64,000 nt of DNA from Psychroflexus longus (GCF_020164595.1 NZ_JAIQZE010000008.1:62001-126000), one strand, 5' to 3'. Positions 27,730 to 36,399 are shown, numbered from the stretch's first letter. The notes: generated by a model from the letters alone, not told the origin. A program made the numbers and translations.

Positions 27730-27739
27730 GTAACTTTTA

Positions 27740-27795
27740 AATGAAGCTTGTATTTGAAAGCTACTATCCATGCAAAAAACCGTTGAAGCTAACAC
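27740..27795. repeat. Dispersed intergenic element, copy C
   Basis: GAAGCTTGTATTTGAAAGCTACT...AACCGTTGAAGCT, related to copies A and B. Its ends AGCTT/AAGCT are complementary. It starts just past the TlpA-like stop. Confidence 0.45.
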
Positions 27796-27987
27796 AAATA
27801 CAAAATTAGTTATACAAAGAAATTCATAATGGAATAATTAAGCTCATATAAATAGGTGTTTATATGGATGGAAAAAAGGTCGGAACTATAGTTAATAGTC
27901 AAAATAAATATTATTAAATAGAACATGGAAAACATTAAATCTATGGAAAAATAGATAGGTGTTTTAGCTCAAAACAAAAAATGGGAT

Positions 27988-28206
27988 ATGAAGGAGAATA
28001 AAACAACAACACTAAAACTGAGTGGTTATAAATATGGTACTTGGATTCTACCTGCTATGTTAGGATTTTTAGTAATTTACTTTTCATTGACTTACCAACT
28101 TGAAATTAAATTGATTTACCTGGTTCTTATCCCAGTGATTCTTCTTTTATACCCGATGTATTTTATCACATTCGGAAAAAATAGATATCTAATATTAACT
28201 GAATAA
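27988..28206 (+). CDS. Small two-helix membrane protein
   Basis: 72 residues. Short polar start (MKENKTTTLKLSGYKYG), two hydrophobic segments (about 18-32 and 38-58), then FITFGKNRYLILTE. The closing strand-like segment resembles the start of a PH-like domain, so it could be a truncated relative of the 25864 family. It ends 8 bp before the next ATG, so probably co-transcribed with the thioredoxin-like gene. Function unknown. Confidence 0.5.
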   Translation: MKENKTTTLKLSGYKYGTWILPAMLGFLVIYFSLTYQLEIKLIYLVLIPVILLLYPMYFITFGKNRYLILTE

Positions 28207-28214
28207 TAAAAACC

Positions 28215-29204
28215 ATGAAAAAACTACTCCTAGTAATTACAGCCTTACTTTTAATTTCCTGTAATGAAATTTCTAAAACAGAATTTTCATTGATTGGGAC
28301 CACTCACAAAATGGAAAACGGGACGATGCTTTAATTAGAGGTGGAGAAGAATCTTATCGACTCCACCAAGATTGAGAACAATACATTCACTTTCACAACC
28401 GATTTATCAGAAGCTCCACTATTAGCTCTTTTAAAAACAAAGGACTTTTCTCACTATCGCTTCTTGTGGTTGGAAGATAGTCCAATGACTTTTAAAGCTA
28501 CAGATTCAGACTTGAAGAAAGCAATGGTGACCGGTTCAAAAGAGGAAGATTTAAGTCAGCAATTAAACAAACTCGCCGATTCACTACCCAGAAGTGAACG
28601 TTTGCAAAAAGACCTGGAGTTTGTAAACAATCATCCCAATAGTCTTCATGCGGCTTACCTTCTATCTGTCTATTCATCAACCTGGGGCAAAAAGAAATCG
28701 AAAGAGCTTTTTGACAACTTTTCAGATAAAAACAAAAACTCTGACTACGGAAAAAGGATTTCAAAATATATAAAGCTGAATCAAAGCCTGGAAATCGGAG
28801 ACCAGTACATTGACTTAGAAATACCAAATACAAATGGCGAAATGAGACGTTTATCGGAAGTTGAAGGAGAATTGGTGTTGTTGGAATTTTGGGCTTCAAA
28901 TTGTGGACCTTGCAGACAGGAAAACCCAAATCTAGTGAAAACCTATAACGAATTCAAAGACAAAGGATTTGAAATTTTTGCGGTGTCTGAAGATATCCAA
29001 AAAAAGAAATGGTTAGAAGCTATTGAAGAAGACCATTTACCCTGGCTTCATGTAAGTGAATTGAAAGGAAACAATATGGCATCCATGATTTATGGAGTAA
29101 ATGGTATTCCTGATAATTTCCTGATTGACAATAACGGAATCATCGTTGGACGGAATTTACGCGGAGAAAAGCTAAATGATAAGCTTAAAGAGATTTTGAA
29201 TTAA
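28215..29204 (+). pseudogene. TlpA-like thioredoxin with DUF4369-type N-terminus, premature stop
   Basis: From ATG 28215-28217: lipoprotein signal (MKKLLLVITALLLISC), then the DUF4369-like start FSLIGTTHKMENGTML, then TAA at 28332-28334 where relatives carry an aromatic residue, then an uninterrupted frame LEVEKNLIDSTKIENNTF... to 29204. The C-terminal thioredoxin domain has the motif CGPC (SNCGPCRQENPNL) and GVNGIPDNFLIDNNG. A GTG at 28341 could restart translation but would give a cytoplasmic protein without its signal. Relatives are periplasmic thiol-disulfide oxidoreductases anchored by lipid. Confidence 0.78.
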
Positions 29205-29292
29205 ACTCAGTTTTCAGCGTCAATTAAAATAAATTCCTATTTTCACTTAAAATTTCATATCCCTGACTGAAACTCATACTTAAACCAACCTT

Positions 29293-29757
29293 ATGAAAAC
29301 CTGGAATTTTAAGATTGATGACCACCCCAAAGAGGTAAGTCAAAAAATAGAAACAGCATTCAGACCTGTTTCAGGTTTAGTGTTCAACATGAACCAGAAC
29401 AAGAATCCGATCACCTTCAAAATGCGAAGGAGGATTTTATACCCCTGGTATCTGTTTTTTCTCAATAGTATCATTGTGAAAGGAAAATTATCAAAGGCTG
29501 AAGCTCCAGACAAGGCTCAGGTGGAAATTTCATTCAACCAGCATTTTCTATGGGTATTAGTGATCGCTACAGATATTATTCTGGTTACAGCGCTTTTTAT
29601 TGCAGTCATTTCAGGTAAAATTGAAGGTAGCTTAACCTACGGCGTTGCAGCTCTGATTTTAGCGGTTGGAATTGTGTTAGGGTTAAGAATTCAGAAGAAA
29701 TATTCAAAAGATGTTCAAGATTACAAAACCTTAATTTCGGAAACACTTGGCGTCTAA
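29293..29757 (+). CDS. Two-TM hypothetical protein
   Basis: 154 residues: an N-terminal soluble part (MKTWNFKIDDHPKEVSQKIE, TFKMRRRILYPWYLFFLN), then two membrane helices (about 84-104 and 111-129), then a basic tail. The N-terminal pattern looks like a small START/PH-like or membrane-associated domain, but I cannot name it. ATG start with clear coding character; own transcription unit on the plus strand. Confidence 0.6.
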   Translation: MKTWNFKIDDHPKEVSQKIETAFRPVSGLVFNMNQNKNPITFKMRRRILYPWYLFFLNSIIVKGKLSKAEAPDKAQVEISFNQHFLWVLVIATDIILVTALFIAVISGKIEGSLTYGVAALILAVGIVLGLRIQKKYSKDVQDYKTLISETLGV

Positions 29758-29832
29758 TTATATAATCCGGTTTAAAGTTTGGAATTGAATTTAAGTAAAA
29801 TGAAAAAGACAAATTTTTGAAAAATTGAAAGT

Positions 29833-29979
29833 ATGAAAATCAAATCCAGAGACGTTGCCTTCTTCTTTTTAGGCGTATTCTTCCTTATTACAATTAACGC
29901 AGTATTGGATTGGGAAGGAACAAAAGAGGCTTATAATGAAGCCTATAGAAATGCACGTTTTGTTGAGTCACCAAATTAA
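29833..29979 (+). CDS. Small membrane protein, 48 aa
   Basis: Short frame MKIKSRDVAFFFLGVFFLIT... with one hydrophobic helix (about residues 8-23) and a polar tail containing EAYNEAYRNAR. It has an ATG start in a gap with no other feature. The basic start, clean helix and repeated EAY pattern suggest a real small protein, but it is short enough to be chance. Confidence 0.4.
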   Translation: MKIKSRDVAFFFLGVFFLITINAVLDWEGTKEAYNEAYRNARFVESPN

Positions 29980-30069
29980 CTTAGAAGAATTCTATGTCAT
30001 GAAATTTATATCGAAACATAAATAAACAGTAACATCCTACTAACTAAACTAAAAATCTTTTTCGCTATC

Positions 30070-30927
30070 ATGATCAAACTTATCCTTATCCTCACCCTTT
30101 ACCTAGTAAGTCTTTTTACTTATGCGCAAACCACCAGTTTAGAAGAATCTGTATATTTAAAATGGAAAATAACAGATACGTTAACATACCATACTGCTAT
30201 GAGGGATACCATTTATGCAAACAATAAATCACAAACTGAAAGCGATTCCGTCACAAACAATATAGATGACTTATTGCAGGCCATGCAAACGCAATTTTTC
30301 GACCTGAACTATGAAACAAAACTGTTTCCAGATAAAAATGGAAATGTTGACATCGCTATGATGCTAAAAGAAAATAAAACTGACTCTACAAGATCGATTT
30401 TCTCAGGAATTGCAAAAATGAACGGTAATGTAGCATTAAGAGGTAAAGTTAGCCCAGAAGGAGAATTGTTAAGCCGGTACTATAAAACGGAACAAAACAA
30501 TATCATTTCAATTTTATTTGAATTGCCAACCTCCCCAGTTAAGGTCGGAGACGAATGGAGTTTGGATGTAAACATGATTTCGATGGACCAAAATTTCAAA
30601 GCTGACTCGATTTACATGAAAAATACAGTAAAACTTAGTGAAATAAAAATCCTGAATGGGAATAAAATTGCTGTCCTAAAATACGATTTGCAAGAGTTCG
30701 TTTCCGGAGAATTTGATAGTAAAGTCATGTCCATGTTTTCAAAAGAATCCGCCAATAAAGAAACATTTATGAAGATCTCTCACAAAGCAACTGCGGAATT
30801 TGATATTGATAAAGGCTATTGGATTTTATATGACGGAGAAATGGACACAGAAACCAACTTTTCTCCTTTAGGTATGAATGGAAACAAAAGAACAAAGTTC
30901 AAATTGACGCCTGTAAACAAGAGCTAA
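30070..30927 (+). CDS. Secreted hypothetical protein (DUF6263-like)
   Basis: 285 residues with a Sec signal peptide (MIKLILILTLYLVSLFTYAQ, cleavage after YAQ). The mature part alternates polar and hydrophobic residues: LKWKITDTLTYHTAM..., FELPTSPVKVGDEW, and C-terminal ATAEFDIDKGYWILYDGEM. The 'ELP..PVKVGDEW' segment is typical of flavobacterial secreted beta-rich proteins of unknown function, possibly the DUF6263 group. Its signal peptide is near-identical in style to that of the next gene, suggesting local duplication of the 5' ends. Confidence 0.65.
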   Translation: MIKLILILTLYLVSLFTYAQTTSLEESVYLKWKITDTLTYHTAMRDTIYANNKSQTESDSVTNNIDDLLQAMQTQFFDLNYETKLFPDKNGNVDIAMMLKENKTDSTRSIFSGIAKMNGNVALRGKVSPEGELLSRYYKTEQNNIISILFELPTSPVKVGDEWSLDVNMISMDQNFKADSIYMKNTVKLSEIKILNGNKIAVLKYDLQEFVSGEFDSKVMSMFSKESANKETFMKISHKATAEFDIDKGYWILYDGEMDTETNFSPLGMNGNKRTKFKLTPVNKS

Positions 30928-30997
30928 ACATTAATCGACAGGGTTTAACGAGTTAGACTCTTTCGTCATAAACAGAAGAAATTGAAACAAAACAATC

Positions 30998-31561
30998 ATG
31001 AGCAAACTTATCTTCATGCTTACCCTTTACCTAGTCAGTTTTACTGCTAAAGCTCAAGACGCCAGTGTTGAAGAGTCGACTGGAGGCCTACAAACTGGAT
31101 TTCTAGGCGTATGGCTCCATAATGAAAAGCGACTTTCAGACCAATTTGTACTCCGAGGTGAAATTGGCTTTGATAGTTCTATTTCTGGAGGCACGTTTTA
31201 CAGAAAGACCTTATTTTTACTCATACCAGTTCTCACTGCCGAACCACGCTGGTATTATAATTTAAAGAAAAGATTGTCCAAATCTAAAACCATAAAGGGC
31301 AACAGTGGCAACTTCCTGTCTTTGAAAACAAGTTTCCATCCTGACTGGTTTGTCATTGCCAATGAAAATAATATTCGTGTTGTGAGTGATATTTCATTCA
31401 TTCCCACCTGGGGGATCAAACGAAATATCGGCAAGCATTTTACCTATGAAACTGGTATTGGTTTTGGGTACCGCTATTTTTTCGCCAAAAACTCTGGCTT
31501 TGCAGAAAACGAGGGTGAAGCTGCCCTGAATCTCCATTTGCGTGTGGGTTACCAATTTTAA
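30998..31561 (+). CDS. Outer-membrane beta-barrel-like protein
   Basis: 187 residues, signal peptide MSKLIFMLTLYLVSFTAKAQ. The mature part shows amphipathic strands with alternating pattern (QFVLRGEIGFDS, LTAEPRWYYNLKKR, FTYETGIGFGYRYFF) and ends in an aromatic residue (LHLRVGYQF), a C-terminal signature of outer-membrane barrels. Probably an eight-stranded barrel. It follows the secreted gene at 30070 by 70 bp. Confidence 0.7.
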   Translation: MSKLIFMLTLYLVSFTAKAQDASVEESTGGLQTGFLGVWLHNEKRLSDQFVLRGEIGFDSSISGGTFYRKTLFLLIPVLTAEPRWYYNLKKRLSKSKTIKGNSGNFLSLKTSFHPDWFVIANENNIRVVSDISFIPTWGIKRNIGKHFTYETGIGFGYRYFFAKNSGFAENEGEAALNLHLRVGYQF

Positions 31562-31620
31562 TCTACTTTTTCGTAAAAGCAATTTAATTTATTTTAAATT
31601 TAACTCAACTATTATTAATT

Positions 31621-31794
31621 ATGAAATTAAATAAAGTCAGAATACTGGGAATTATTATTGCTATTTCTGCATACTTGACTCATCTCTTAATCGGATCCAG
31701 CGAGTATAGCTCGCTATTAGGAGTTTCGACTGCCATTGGCATTGGTCTCCTGGTGTACGGAAGTTTGAATATATTTAAAGGAGTAAAAAAATAG
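31621..31794 (+). CDS. Small membrane protein, 57 aa
   Basis: Frame of 57 codons (MKLNKVRILGIIIAISAYLT...) with two hydrophobic segments separated by GSSEYSS and ending NIFKGVKK. ATG start, basic termini, no stops. It lies 23 bp upstream of the broken PH-like gene. Function unknown. Confidence 0.5.
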   Translation: MKLNKVRILGIIIAISAYLTHLLIGSSEYSSLLGVSTAIGIGLLVYGSLNIFKGVKK

Positions 31795-31817
31795 TGCAAA
31801 ACTCAGTATAACTTATC

Positions 31818-32246
31818 ATGACCATCAAATACAAAAAAAGACACATTTTAAACAACCTACTATATGCGATTTTATGAGTTGGACTTACCATAGTTTATTT
31901 GCTTGTAAAAGGATTTGAGCCATTAATTGTATTTCTACATTTCATTCCTATATCCAATTTTGTGTTGCGATATTTTTATAAGAAGAAGAATCAATACCTC
32001 ACTATTGAAAATGGAGTAATTCAGAAAAATAATATTTATAGCTCAAACACTAAAATTCAGATCAATGCGATCACAGAAATTGAAAAAATTGGCCTTGATT
32101 ATCGTCTCAAAGCCGAAGACATTAACTTAAGATTTGACCCCAACTTAATTGATGAAGAATCGCTAAAAAAACTGATCCATTTTTTAGGACAACTGGATTT
32201 ACCTTCAGAAAAAACCTCTTCAGCAAACTTGATAATGAATCAATAG
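31818..32246 (+). pseudogene. Two-TM/PH-like family, paralogue 2, nonsense mutation
   Basis: ATG 31818-31820 begins MTIKYKKRHILNNLLYAIL, then TGA at 31875-31877, at a position where paralogue 1 has Trp (MIWLIL). Past it the frame runs to 32246 with the family hallmarks YLTIENGVIQKNNIY, NAITEIEKIG and LIDEESLKKL. TGG to TGA is the simplest explanation. The first hydrophobic helix is thus cut, and a downstream restart would lack part of the membrane region. Confidence 0.75.
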
Positions 32247-32262
32247 CTCAGAATTTATAGTC

Positions 32263-32688
32263 ATGAAAATCAAATTCAAGAAAAAACGATTACGTTACAA
32301 CCTAAATATCGGTATTCTAATGACGTGTTTAGGTTCGGCATATTTCATTTTCGATGCAAGTCCAATCGTATCCGGCTATTTATATTTGGTAGCTGGTCTA
32401 AGTATGACTTTCCACTACCTTTATGATAAAAAACACCATTACCTTATTATTGAGAATGGCATCATCAAAAAGAACAAACTTTACAGTTGGAATAACAAGA
32501 TACTTATCGAGGATATTATTGAAATAAAAGGCACCCGTAATGGTTATTTGCTTAAATCTGAAAAAGGAAATCTAAAGATTAACCCCAAAGTAATTGATGA
32601 AGAATCGATGCCAGACTTAACTCAATGCCTGAAAAACATAAATATCCGGTGGAAAAAAACCTTTTCAGAAAATTTAAAACTCAATTAA
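32263..32688 (+). CDS. Two-TM/PH-like family, paralogue 3
   Basis: 141 residues, intact. MKIKFKKKRLRYNLNIGILM start, helices at about 14-30 and 36-52, then YLIIENGIIKKNKLY, IEDIIEIKGTRNG, NPKVIDEESMPDL. It is strongly similar in layout and motifs to 25864-26250 and 31818-32246. The soluble half follows the bacterial PH-like strand pattern, so membrane-associated regulation is plausible but unproven. It is 16 bp after the broken paralogue, indicating tandem duplication. Confidence 0.72.
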   Translation: MKIKFKKKRLRYNLNIGILMTCLGSAYFIFDASPIVSGYLYLVAGLSMTFHYLYDKKHHYLIIENGIIKKNKLYSWNNKILIEDIIEIKGTRNGYLLKSEKGNLKINPKVIDEESMPDLTQCLKNINIRWKKTFSENLKLN

Positions 32689-32712
32689 ATTAAAAACTAA
32701 AAATCAATCCTT

Positions 32713-33579
32713 ATGAATCTTAAATCCTTATTTCTTCTATTTTTAATCTGTGCATTACCAATATCAGCACACTCACAATCCACAGAAAATGCCTTGCTCT
32801 GGAAAGTGAGCGGTAATGGTTTGTCAGCCGACTCTTACCTCTACGGCACCATTCACCTGGCCTGTGATGTAAATATCACCGACGACATGCAACAAGCTTT
32901 CGACTCCACCGAGCAACTCGCTTTGGAAATCGATATGGCAGATCCCACCATGATGACAGTCATGATGCAAAACATGTACATGAAAGACGGCAAAAAACTA
33001 TCCGATTTTGCCAACGATGAAGAATTGAAGCAACTCGAAGCATTCTTTGAAGGGAAAGTACAGGGGATGAATTTTGGCATGATGCAAAGCATAAAGCCAT
33101 TCTTTCTAAGCGCAATGGCTGTAACAAGTTTTATGAGCTGCTCAACTCCACAAGGTTATGATATGTATTTTATGGAACAAGCGAAAGCAGAAGAAAAATC
33201 CATCATCGGCCTTGAGACCTTAATGGACCAAGTCAATATGATTGATAAAATTCCTTACGAGGAACAAGTTGATGAACTCCTGGAGATGGCAAGCAAATCC
33301 ACAGAGGAAAATAGCCGTATATACGAAGAAATGCTCAAAAAATACGAAGCAAAAGACCTGGACGGACTCATGAAATTTATGACAGAACAGGAATCTAGCA
33401 TGAACTTATACGCCGAAGATTTCCTGGATAATCGTAATAAAAAATGGATCCCAGTCATCGAAGAAAAAGCCAAGGAAACCCCGACATTTTTTGCCTTTGG
33501 CGCCGCACATTTAGCTGGTCAAAATGGAGTGATCAATTTGTTGAGGAGAGCGGGATATAAGGTTGAAGCTGTGGAATAA
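32713..33579 (+). CDS. TraB/GumN family protein
   Basis: 288 residues with signal peptide (MNLKSLFLLFLICALPISAHSQ). The mature start LLWKVSGNG...SYLYGTIHLACD contains the YGTIH motif of the TraB/GumN (Tiki-related) fold; later TPTFFAFGAAHLAGQNGVINLLRRAGY carries the matching GAAHL...G..G.. segment. Tiki relatives are metalloproteases; bacterial members are mostly uncharacterised. Likely periplasmic. Confidence 0.88.
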   Translation: MNLKSLFLLFLICALPISAHSQSTENALLWKVSGNGLSADSYLYGTIHLACDVNITDDMQQAFDSTEQLALEIDMADPTMMTVMMQNMYMKDGKKLSDFANDEELKQLEAFFEGKVQGMNFGMMQSIKPFFLSAMAVTSFMSCSTPQGYDMYFMEQAKAEEKSIIGLETLMDQVNMIDKIPYEEQVDELLEMASKSTEENSRIYEEMLKKYEAKDLDGLMKFMTEQESSMNLYAEDFLDNRNKKWIPVIEEKAKETPTFFAFGAAHLAGQNGVINLLRRAGYKVEAVE

Positions 33580-33894
33580 TTCTAGATTTGAAGTGACTAT
33601 TTTCTTATCAAAATCAGTTAAAATGACTTTGCTCAAGTTAGATTGATACTCTTCGATACATTTCTTAAAGCGCGAATTTAACTTGATGTTCTAGTCTTAT
33701 GAAAAGTTTCAACTGAAGGGTTTAAGTTGAACTAAAATTGATAGGTAGAAAACCCGGATTAAAAACTTAGACCTCACGGGTTTTAAAAACCTGTAAGGTC
33801 TTATAAGTTGAACTTAGATTTGTATATACTACCATAACTTTTATATAAGCTGAAATATCAGTATCAAAATATAAATTATTGTTATGTTTAACCA
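33580..33894. other. Intergenic region with one palindrome
   Basis: About 315 bp with no gene. It contains the inverted repeat at 33769-33801. Confidence 0.45.
33769..33801. repeat. Palindromic element / possible terminator
   Basis: AGACCTCACGGGTTTT faces AAAACCTGTAAGGTCT with few mismatches. Similar GACCT..AGGTC palindromes are, in my recollection, common intergenic repeats in flavobacteria. It lies about 190 bp past the TraB/GumN gene. Confidence 0.55.
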
Positions 33895-34080
33895 ATGAAA
33901 AAGGCAAAGCGCTATGTATATTTGAATTTGGTATTCGGTATCATCTGGCTGTCGGCAGGCTTTTTCAAGGTAGGCTTCAATGGTCAGGATAATTGGTTTG
34001 GCTATATCTGGTTTGTTTTAGCAGCTTTTTATTTAGGGGTATTTATCTATCAGATTTTAAAACTCAAGAACAAAAACTAA
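33895..34080 (+). CDS. Small two-helix membrane protein, 61 aa
   Basis: MKKAKRYVYLNLVFGIIWLS... with two hydrophobic helices (about 8-27 and 34-53) joined by KVGFNGQDNW and a basic end (KLKNKN). Same topology as the start of the 25864 family (VFGIIWLS compares with IFGMIWLI), so it may be a shortened relative. Clean ATG-to-stop frame; function unknown. Confidence 0.5.
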   Translation: MKKAKRYVYLNLVFGIIWLSAGFFKVGFNGQDNWFGYIWFVLAAFYLGVFIYQILKLKNKN

Positions 34081-34148
34081 AAAACCAATTTGATATAAAA
34101 TTTGTTCCTGTTTATTTTATCCTATTTTGTAATCGAAATATTCATGTT

Positions 34149-35855
34149 ATGAAATCAAATCTAAGTGTAATTATCATTTTTATAGTTTGCAACTCACTTT
34201 GGAGTCAAACACCGAGTCAAAGCTTAGACTCTATTATACAAACCTATCAAGATTATAAAGGCTATGATCGGGAAGCTTATCCACTTGGCCTTTACACAGA
34301 AGACTACTACAAACAGGAAGCTGAGTTCTCTGAAGATTTATTAAAAAAATTAGCTAAAATTGATGCAGATCAACTTAAGGAAACCGATTACATTTCTTTA
34401 GAACTTCTAAAGTTTAAGCTACAGGAATCTGTTGACAGGTACGAATTTAAATCCTATCTCAACCCCTTACTTTCAGATTCTGGTTTTCACTTAAGTCTTT
34501 CTTACCAGGTAAGAGACCTCAACACTTACGATCAAGTCAAGTCTTACCTCAATAAGTTGAATGCGATTCCTGCTTATGTTGATCAGCATTTTGTCTTACT
34601 TCGCGAAGGTTTAAAAGAAGGCATCACCCAACCTCGAGTAATTTTTGAAGGCTATGAATCTACATACAATTCTCAGATTGTTGAAACTCCAGAAGAAAGT
34701 TTTTTCTACGAGCCTTTTGAAAACTTGCCTTCTACTCTATCTCAAACACAGAAAGACTCCGTTATCAAAGCTGCTAAAACAGCTATTAAGACCAATGTTA
34801 TTCCGCAATTTAAACGTGTAAAAACCTTTTTTGAAACTGAATATTTACCCAACACCAAAACTACTTTAGGGGTTTCAAAAGGACCGCAAGGTAAAGCCTA
34901 TTACCAGAACCGACTTAATTACTACACAACTTTAAATCTCACTGCGGAAGAAATTCACAACATCGGCTTGGAAGAGGTTAACCGGATCAATACAGAGATG
35001 AAAGCCATCGTCGATGAAGTTAAATTTGACGGCAACTTGGAGGAATTCATTCAGTTTTTAAGAACTGACGAGCAATTTTACGCCAAAACTGGGGAAGAAC
35101 TGTTGAAAGAGGCGCGTGATATTGCCAAACGCATCGATGCCAAACTTCCTGCGTATTTCAAAACGCTTCCTAGGCGGCCCTACGGCGTTGCCAAAGTTCC
35201 CGATGCCATTGCTCCCAAATACACCACGGGTCGTTACATCGGCGCTTCAGACGATACTCAGCCTGGTTATTATTGGGTGAATACTTACAATTTACCTAAT
35301 CGGCCACTTTATATACTGCCCTCCTTAACCGCTCACGAAGCTGTTCCTGGACATCACCTACAAAATGCGCTAAATGCCGAGCTTGGAGATAGCATCCCCA
35401 AATTCAGAAAAAATACTTATCTGTCTGCTTACGGAGAAGGCTGGGGTTTGTATTCTGAGTTTTTAGCGGATGAGATGGGCATTTATACTACACCTTACGA
35501 GAAATTTGGAAAATTAACCTACGAGCAGTGGCGTGCCTGCCGACTTGTGATTGACACGGGTATTCATGCTATGGGATGGACACGGGAACAAGCTGTCGAC
35601 TACTTTACCAAAAACACAGCCCTTTCTTTGCATAACATAAATACTGAAGTCGATCGCTACATTTCCTGGCCAGGACAGGCCGTTTCCTATAAAATCGGAG
35701 AAATCAAAATCAGGGAATTGAGAAAAAAAGCGGAAGAAACTCTAGGTAAAAAATTTGACATAAGGGATTTCCACGAAATTATCCTAGAACAAGGAGTTGT
35801 TACCTTACCTATTTTAGAACAACGGGTGAATGCTTTTATTGAGCGGTCGAAATAA
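34149..35855 (+). CDS. DUF885 domain putative zinc metallopeptidase
   Basis: 568 residues from ATG 34149 (signal peptide MKSNLSVIIIFIVCNSLWSQ). An upstream in-frame ATG at 33993 lies inside the preceding gene and spoils the signal, so I rejected it. The zinc site HEAVPGHHLQ (about residue 399) and the downstream GEGWGLYSEFLADEMG provide the HExxH-like and Glu motifs of DUF885, which is related to M32 carboxypeptidases. Likely periplasmic or lipid-free secreted peptidase. Confidence 0.85.
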   Translation: MKSNLSVIIIFIVCNSLWSQTPSQSLDSIIQTYQDYKGYDREAYPLGLYTEDYYKQEAEFSEDLLKKLAKIDADQLKETDYISLELLKFKLQESVDRYEFKSYLNPLLSDSGFHLSLSYQVRDLNTYDQVKSYLNKLNAIPAYVDQHFVLLREGLKEGITQPRVIFEGYESTYNSQIVETPEESFFYEPFENLPSTLSQTQKDSVIKAAKTAIKTNVIPQFKRVKTFFETEYLPNTKTTLGVSKGPQGKAYYQNRLNYYTTLNLTAEEIHNIGLEEVNRINTEMKAIVDEVKFDGNLEEFIQFLRTDEQFYAKTGEELLKEARDIAKRIDAKLPAYFKTLPRRPYGVAKVPDAIAPKYTTGRYIGASDDTQPGYYWVNTYNLPNRPLYILPSLTAHEAVPGHHLQNALNAELGDSIPKFRKNTYLSAYGEGWGLYSEFLADEMGIYTTPYEKFGKLTYEQWRACRLVIDTGIHAMGWTREQAVDYFTKNTALSLHNINTEVDRYISWPGQAVSYKIGEIKIRELRKKAEETLGKKFDIRDFHEIILEQGVVTLPILEQRVNAFIERSK

Positions 35856-35919
35856 TATTCAAATTTTATATTCAAACTTAAGATAGTTTTAAAGTAATGC
35901 ATAATCACAATCCACCCAT

Positions 35920-36249
35920 ATGAAAAACTAAGCTGCCGCGGCACTTTTAGCATTTTTCTTAGGAGACATAGGAATTCACCGATTTTATTTAATCCAGGTT
36001 GGCTTAGGATTTTTATACCTTCTGTTTAGCTGGACATTCATACCGTTTATTGTAGCTTTTATTGACTTAATTGTTTTTCTGGTTATGGATAAAAGAAACT
36101 TCGATCAAAAATATAATAAGGAGTATTCAACTCGTAATAATTACTACAAAACCAGTGCAAGCGAAGAGATTGAAAAGCTTTACAACTTAAAAATGAAAGG
36201 AATCATCAGTCAGGAAGAATTCGACAGGAAGAAAAGAGAACTCTTATAA
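35920..36249 (+). pseudogene. TM2 domain protein with SHOCT-like tail, stop at codon 4
   Basis: ATG 35920-35922 is followed by AAA AAC TAA (stop 35929-35931), then an unbroken frame of 105 codons: AAAALLAFFLGDIGIHRFYL (TM2 motif with the G-D-I-G-HRFYL pattern), LYLLFSWTFIPFIVAFIDLI, a linker, and EEIEKLYNLKMKGIISQEEFDRKKREL, which fits the SHOCT short-helix domain. A Lys codon to TAA change explains it. No good downstream start precedes TM1. Probably inactive. Confidence 0.8.
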
Positions 36250-36342
36250 ATCAACACCTGAAGTTGATGAGCAGTTCCGAAGTTGAGAATTCTCACAATT
36301 ATAATTTTTTGACTCCTTCTTAAAACGCTAATTAGGATATGA

Positions 36343-36386
36343 TCAAAGTAAAAAGGCCAGCAAAATTGCTGGCCTTTTTACTTTGA
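36343..36386. terminator. Bidirectional terminator before ftsZ
   Basis: Perfect 21-bp arms (36343-36363 and 36366-36386) with a 2-nt loop and GC core AAGGCCAGCAA. A-run and T-run on the two sides. It separates the plus-strand TM2 gene from the end of the minus-strand dcw operon. Confidence 0.88.
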
Positions 36387-36399
36387 AAAATTCTTATCT

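Noticed and set aside
28498-28929. 143-codon minus-strand frame
   Set aside because: Antisense shadow of the TlpA-like gene, whose plus frame carries the CGPC motif.
33993-34148. N-terminal extension of the DUF885 protein
   Set aside because: It overlaps the 33895-34080 gene and hides a good signal peptide that starts at 34149.
2944-36249. Stop-codon recoding or readthrough as an explanation for the broken genes
   Set aside because: All three stop codons occur, replace unlike residues, and are absent inside core genes; frameshifts are also present.
21182-36399. Standard integron
   Set aside because: No tyrosine integrase is seen and the intergenic elements lack clear RYYYAAC/GTTRRRY core sites; only an attC-like possibility is retained.
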